This document shows positions 58,442 through 64,000 of a stretch of 64,000 nt of DNA, in pieces. The notes under the pieces were generated by a model, which ran no database searches, was not told the origin of the DNA, and saw only the letters and a list, made by a program, of their open reading frames with translations. The translations under genes and the position numbers were made by a program. The first letter of the stretch is position 1, and every line of letters begins with the position of its first letter. Origin of the DNA: Tetracentron sinense (Eukaryota > Streptophyta > Magnoliopsida > Trochodendrales > Trochodendraceae); NCBI GenBank assembly GCA_015143295.1, contig CM026565.1, forward strand, positions 15,994,041 to 16,058,040, in the 5' to 3' direction.

Positions 58442-61400
58442 TGTTAGACATGATGCCCAGAAAAGTCATTTAGATTGTTAGATTCTTATTAATTTGATTA
58501 ATAAAGACTTCTTCTTAATCTATTGTGTATTCATTATGGGTAATTGACCATGATCGTGAGATAATTTATACAATATGAGATATTGATAAAGGTTCATAGG
58601 ATATATTGTAGGAAAGTTATGTGATTAGATTATCATAGGTAGATATAACTTTCCGGTTCCTTATACCTTAGATAGTCGCAGCCATAGGTGAAGCTGGGCA
58701 CTTCACTTATATGGCTGACAGAATGCTAAGATGTTCTCAATAGTTGAAATGTAGTTCTATCTCGAACTATTGTAGTGGAGACTATACATCAGCATATGGG
58801 TGCTTAAATGTGTTGCCCAGATAGTGACCCTAAAAGGGGGGTGAATAGGGTCAAGGCAAATTTTAAAAATTTAACTACAAGTTCAAACAACGGAAAAAAA
58901 TAAAGTATGCAACAATCTAAAACAATAGAATATTAAAAGAAGGAGAGAAGAGATAAGAAAAGTGTAAACTTAAGATTCGTTTACGAGGTTCAGCAAACCA
59001 GCCTACACCCCGCCTCAGCTTCCAGCTAGAGGATTCACCACGATTCCTTAATCACACTAGCTCCTTCACAGGTGGAGTCCAAACCCTTAAAATTTCTCTT
59101 ATAGGTCAAGATATTACCTTACAAGCTCTCCTTTAGGCCGAGCTGAAAACCTCTCAAGAGCACAACCCTCTCTTAATATAACTGAAGCAACAGCTTCAGT
59201 GCAAGAATCCTGGATTCTTGACTAATCTCAATAAATAAGTTTTGGATTGAAAATCCGAATTGAGGGCTCCTTAAATGAGCTGGATAAGAGTGAAATAAAA
59301 ACTCTAATAAAGTCTCCCAAAAGAAATGAGAATTAAATGAGCTCAAGAGAAATTTTTGGGGATTTTCTAAGTGTGAGAGTGAGTGAGAATTAATAGCAGT
59401 GAATGAGGGATCAATAAGAGTTATTGCTGTGATCAAGTGTTATTATTTGTTCATAGATGAACTCCTTTTATAGCATTTGATCCAATAGTGCCGTTGGGGA
59501 AGCATTAAATGCTTTTAGGTCCGTTACAAACTAGCCGTTACAAAATGTTTTCTGTTTCAGACATGATTTCATCGACGAAGTGGAGTTCCCACTTGAGTTC
59601 GTCGCCGAATTCGAAAAACAGAATTGAATTCTAAAAACAGAATTGAATTCTAAAAAATCCTGTAATGACTTCGTCGCCGAATTTTAACCCAACAAAGGAT
59701 TTCGTCGCAGACATCAAGAGGCAGAACTAAATTAAGAAATTTCTTTCATGACTTCGTCGCCGAATTCAATCTACCTAGAGAATTCGTCGACGAATTCAGA
59801 GTAAAAATCCTGAATTCAGTCTTGGATCAGACCAAAGGGATGTGATTGATTTTATAGGTCAATTAGCAATGCTTTTATCATGATTTTCAAAAGGTATCAT
59901 AGGCTCCTATGGTCAATCTATGATTCTTGAGTTTATTCACCTCACCTTTCTTTTGAGGACTTTTTACATAAGACCTGTACACTCTCAAAATACACAATAC
60001 ATTTAAAATGTTACGAGATGATCTTGGTTTGACTTTGGTCTTGTGATTTAGCCTTTTATCTTCAATGGACCCGACTTGGACTATGGTCTTATCGTGAATC
60101 TTCATCTTGTATACAATGAGTTGAACGTCCTCTTGGGTAAATTCCATCATTTTTCATGGTTAGAGTGCTATCAATTTGTGTATTCTGAAATATTCAAGCA
60201 CTTAAACAAATTTATTAGTACCAAATATTTTCATTTCATTATTATGTCATTATCAAAATTATTAAGGGTACTCATGGTTGAAACCCTGAGGCTAACAAAA
60301 TATACACTGACTGATTGCATTCAATGAGAGACCTCTTGCATAAACATACTATCAGATAGTTGGTCTCTCATTCACATTGAACGGTTTCGTGATCCTTAGA
60401 TCTGATGAGTTCATCTATGACTGAGCAGTGATCTGACTGTTTTGATTCCACCAACGTATTTTCTAACTTAGGGAATACAATACAGTGACAGTTGGATAGT
60501 CAGAAAGTTGTTTGAGTCATGATGAATTTCAAACAAGAAATCCATGCTCATTAATTTGAGAGATTATCCAAGTTCCGGGTAAGACAGTTGATTAAGTTCA
60601 AATTTTGCGCAGGTGATTTTGAAAACAAAATAAGTTTTTAAATATACTTTTATTAAAAATTATTATACTTATAAAAGGATTTTCTCAAAATGTTTTTCAT
60701 GAGAAATTGTTTCTCATGGCTTAATCATAAGTCTTGGAAACCCGGATGATTTGCAATGGGCTATGGGTTAGATAGTATGTCAATCTTGAAGGCCCATTAG
60801 GGATAATGTATTTAGAAGGATAAATCGAATTTAAAAGTTCATGTGGTGGGATCCGTAATGGTTAATGTTCATACACTGGGATTCAATTGCAACATGGATA
60901 TCTCACGTCACTTCCAATTCTGATATAATTCCCGTTTAGGGTCAATAGGATAACATTGGATAAGTCAAGGTAAGAATGTCCCAGAGCAATCTGTGGAGGT
61001 GCTCACATAAGAAATATAAGCTCAATAATTGATTAAAAGTTAATCAATTATTTAAGTGATTAAAAGTTAATCATTTAATTAAATAGATTAAAAGTTAATC
61101 TATGGTTTAAATTAATTGTTAATTTAAATCTAGGGATTATTTTATTAATTATTTAATTAACATAATTAAAGGGGAAATAGGTTTGACCCATATCCATAAA
61201 CCCATTAAAATGGACCTTTAATATGGGCCAAAGCCCATGGGTTTAAACCCTAGGGTGGGGCGCCCACTTGAGGAATCCTAATTAGATTAGGATTTGTTTA
61301 ATTGAATAATTGTTGAAATATAATTCATTTAATTATGGAATTTAAATCCAATGGTTGGATTGCATTAAGGATTAAGATGGAATTGTAATTAAATTACAAA

Positions 61401-62155
61401 TGGGAGTTTTAACTCCCCAAAGTCCACACCCCATAGAAGCTCAAGCCCTCCCCTTGGTGTTGTTCTCCTAGTTTGACTAGGTTTCCTTCTTTGAGTTATG
61501 ATGTTGACTTATCCCTTTTAATTAAGGAATCCTCTTATAATAGAGACTCTTTAATTAGTAGGATTACTATAACTAAAGTAGTTATAGATTAAGTAGGAGT
61601 TTATTTAATTAATAATAAGAGTTATTGTTAATTAATAAATCCTACTTGATAACTTCAAGTTGGAGTAGGATTAGGATAAGATCTTAGTCTATATATACCC
61701 CAACACCCTAGACCATTAAACACTTTTCTCCAGAATTTTTTCTCTCCTCTCCTCTCTCTCTCCAAACCATGAGCCCTAGGGGATACCCCTAGGGATTTTC
61801 GTGAGCTACTAGGTGGTCTAAAGTTGGGTTTTGCAAATCTAGAGTTTTGAACCTTAGAGTTTTTGGTGATAGAAGGTCTATACCATTACCCCATCTTCTT
61901 CCTCTTGCTTTTATAATTCCGAAGGAGATTCTAAAGCTTCGTGGGGATAGCGAAGAATAAGGATCGACCTTCTAATATTTTTTCGGAGAAATCTCTACAA
62001 AGAGTTCTAACGGTTCGAGTGGATTAAGCTTCACCGGTGAAAAACATTCACCAAGGTGATATGACTAAAACTCTTAGATAATTTTGATGCTTTCTATGGT
62101 GTTAAGATCTAGGGGATCCAGTTTCCGCATAAATTTTTATCTGGATCCCCCTACA
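58442..62155 (+). mobile_element. Solo C2-family LTR inserted in the 5' LTR of C2
   Basis: Full LTR in plus orientation, starting tgttagacat and ending cccctaca, about 2.2 kb without its own insert (58811-60297). Flanks ctttg (58437-58441) and tttcg (62156-62160) both derive from cttcg, which the uninterrupted LTR copies still have; each copy has one C-to-T change. A solo LTR of the same family, opposite orientation, inside another. Confidence 0.9.
58811..60297 (-). mobile_element. Solo LTR, 1.5 kb, innermost insertion
   Basis: Starts tgttgcccag and ends aggctaaca; the ends form the inverted pair tgttgcc/ggctaaca. Flanks are aaatg (58806-58810) and aaata (60298-60302). The interrupted LTR resumes exactly as in other copies (tacactgactg). 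TATAAAAGG on the minus strand at 59464-59472 suggests minus orientation. Upstream of it are repeated ttcgtcgccgaattc words and the perfect palindrome gaattcgtcgacgaattc (59780-59797). Confidence 0.85.
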
Positions 62156-64000
62156 TTTCGCTATCCCCACGAAGCTTTAGAATCTCTCTTTGGAATTGTT
62201 GAAGTAAGAGGAAGAAGATGAAATAATGGTATAGACTTTCTATTACCAAAAACCCTAAGGTTCAAAACCCTAGAATTGAAGAACTTAACTTGGATACACC
62301 TTGTAACTCACGAAAATCCCTAGGGATGCTCCATAGGGGCTCACGGTTTGGAGAGAGAGAGGAGAGGTGAGAAAAATTTCTGGAGAATCTTACTTTATGG
62401 TTAAGGGGTGTTGGGGTATTTATAGGATTTATATCATATCCTAATCTTAATCCAATTACACCTTATCCCTTAGGAATTATTAATTAATAATAACTCTTAC
62501 TATTAATTAATTAAAACTCTAGTTTATCTATAACTACTTTAGTTATTGCAATCCTTTTAATTAAAGAGTCATTTTCCAAAAGAGATTCCTTAAATAAAAG
62601 AATTAGTCAACAACCAACATAAGAGAGGAATTCTAGTCAAACTAGGAAACCATAACCAAAAAGGGGGGGGAGGGGGGGGTGAGCCATGAGGGGGGCGGGA
62701 GTTTTGGGAAGTTAAAACTCCTAGTTGTAACTCTCTCCTAGTTGTAATCCAATTACAACTTCATCTTAATCCTTCTTCCATTCCAACCATTGGAATTTAA
62801 TTACATAAGTAAAAGAATTATTATTCAATAATTATTCAAGTAAGCAAGTCCTAATTCAATTAGGATTACTAAAGTGGGCGCCCCACCCTAGGGTTTAAAC
62901 CCATGGGCTTCGCCCACATTGAAGGTCCATTCTTAATGGGTTTATGGATATGGGTCAAACCCATTTCCCCTTTAATTAGGTTAATTAAATAATTACTAAT
63001 ATAATCTCTAGATTTAAATTAACAATTAATTTAAACAATTGATTAACTTTTAATCTATTTACTCAATGATTAACATTTAATCATTTAGATAATTGATTAA
63101 CTTTTAATCAATTTATGAGCTTGTATTTCTTATGTGAGCATCTTCACAGATGTCTCTGGGACATTCTTATCCTGACTTACTCAATGTTATTCCGTTGACC
63201 CTAAACAGGAATTACATCGGAATTGCAAGTGACGTGAGATATCCATGTTGCAATTGAATCCTAGTGTATGAACACTAACCAATATGGATCCCGCCACATG
63301 AACTTTTAAATTCGATTCATCCTTCCAAATACATTATCCCTAATGGGCCTTCGAGAATGACATACTATTTAACTCATAGCCCATTGCACATCATCCGGAT
63401 TTACAAGACTTCTGATTAAGCCATGAGAAACAATTTCTCATGAAATTTTTTTTCAGAGGATAAGTATAATATCTTTTAATTAAAGAATATTTCAAAACTT
63501 ATTTTGATTTCAAAATCACCTGCGCAGGATTTATACTTAATCAACTGTCTTACTCAGAAGCTTGGATAATCTCTTAAATTAATGAGCATGGATTTCTTGT
63601 TTGAAATTCATCATTATTCGAACAGCTTTCTGACTATCCAATTGTCGCTGTATCGTATTTCCTATGATAGAAAATACTTTGATGAAATCAAAACAATCAG
63701 ATTATTGCTCAGTCATAGATGAACTCATCAGATCTAAGGATCATCGAAACTGTTCAATGTGAATGAGAGACCAACTATCTGATAGTATGTTTATGCAAGA
63801 GGTCTCTCATAAAATGCAATCGGTCAGTGTACATTTAAGCACCCATATGCTGATGTGTAGTCTCTACTACAATAGTTCGAGATAGAACTACATTTTAACT
63901 ATTGAGAACGTCTTAGCATTGTGGCAGTCATATAAGATAAGTGCCCAGCTTCACACATAGCTGTGACTATATAAGGTATAAGGAATTAGAAGGTTATATC
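62156..64000 (-). repeat. 5' LTR of copia C2, outer piece
   Basis: Resumes at gctatccccacgaagcttta and stays colinear with the 48350 LTR to the window edge. No plastid insert at the matching point (near 63925). Shorter, interrupted G-run at 62666-62679. Confidence 0.92.

Larger units (their letters stand above)
48350..64000 (-). mobile_element. Old Ty1/copia element (family C2) with nested insertions
   Basis: Minus-strand element continuing past the window: 3' LTR 48350-50696, PPT next to it, pol 50713-53176, protease and gag 55616-56786, long 5' leader, PBS 58221-58234, and 5' LTR 58237-58441 plus 62156-64000 (about 128 bp still outside). Later insertions: solo LTR 53182-55610, solo LTR 58442-62155, solo LTR 58811-60297 within the latter, and plastid DNA 50297-50506. 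Many stops and a missing RNase H core show it is defective. Confidence 0.9.

Overview
The window is nuclear DNA from a flowering plant, most likely a eudicot. It has plant LTR retrotransposons of both superfamilies, plant-type LINEs with a C-terminal RNase H domain, tRNA-derived SINEs, MITEs, two scraps of plastid DNA, and one intron-containing class III peroxidase gene. The peroxidase (24780-26556, plus strand, four exons) is the only ordinary host gene I can support. Nearly everything else is mobile DNA, much of it nested, and no bacterial-type system is present.

Left part (1-24700). A broken Ty3/gypsy gag-protease fragment on the minus strand is fused to a truncated Ty1/copia LTR (1-3129). 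After a repeat-poor gap come a MITE (4795-5163), a 5'-truncated LINE tail (5172-5515) and a SINE (5948-6147). A LINE on the minus strand (16718-23110, 17-bp target duplications at 6178-6194 and 23111-23127) inserted first. A complete Ty3/gypsy element (6195-16717, LTRs of about 2.7 kb) then landed in its TA-rich tail. The gypsy pol frame is long and open. Its gag has a stop, a frameshift and a mutated zinc knuckle. A 148-bp GT...AG intron lies exactly between gag and protease and restores the frame when removed.

Middle part (24700-48345). The peroxidase is followed by a second 5'-truncated LINE (about 26990-29612, plus strand), a 3.7-kb solo LTR (29856-33588, TSD taaaa), a decayed plastid psaC fragment (about 34300-34510), and a complete but mutated Ty1/copia element (35498-40547, 427-bp LTRs, TSD acttg). 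Further right are a short retroposon with a perfect 14-bp target duplication (40861-41034), a tRNA-type SINE, a MITE split by a 2.2-kb solo LTR (44507-46663), and two more MITEs.

Right part (48345-64000). A second, older Ty1/copia element runs on the minus strand from its 3' LTR at 48350 to a 5' LTR that leaves the window. It is heavily nested. Its 3' LTR holds 210 bp of plastid 16S rDNA. Its protease region is split by a 2.4-kb solo LTR (53182-55610, TSD gatag). Its 5' LTR is split by an opposite-strand solo LTR of its own family (58442-62155), which is itself split by a 1.5-kb solo LTR (58811-60297).

The elements do not work together as one system. They record successive insertions, LTR-LTR recombination that left five solo LTRs, organelle-DNA capture, and decay mostly by C-to-T changes. 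The observations I would check first are the retrotransposon intron, the 16S rDNA inside an LTR, and the CpG-containing palindromes found in the U3 region of the solo LTRs.
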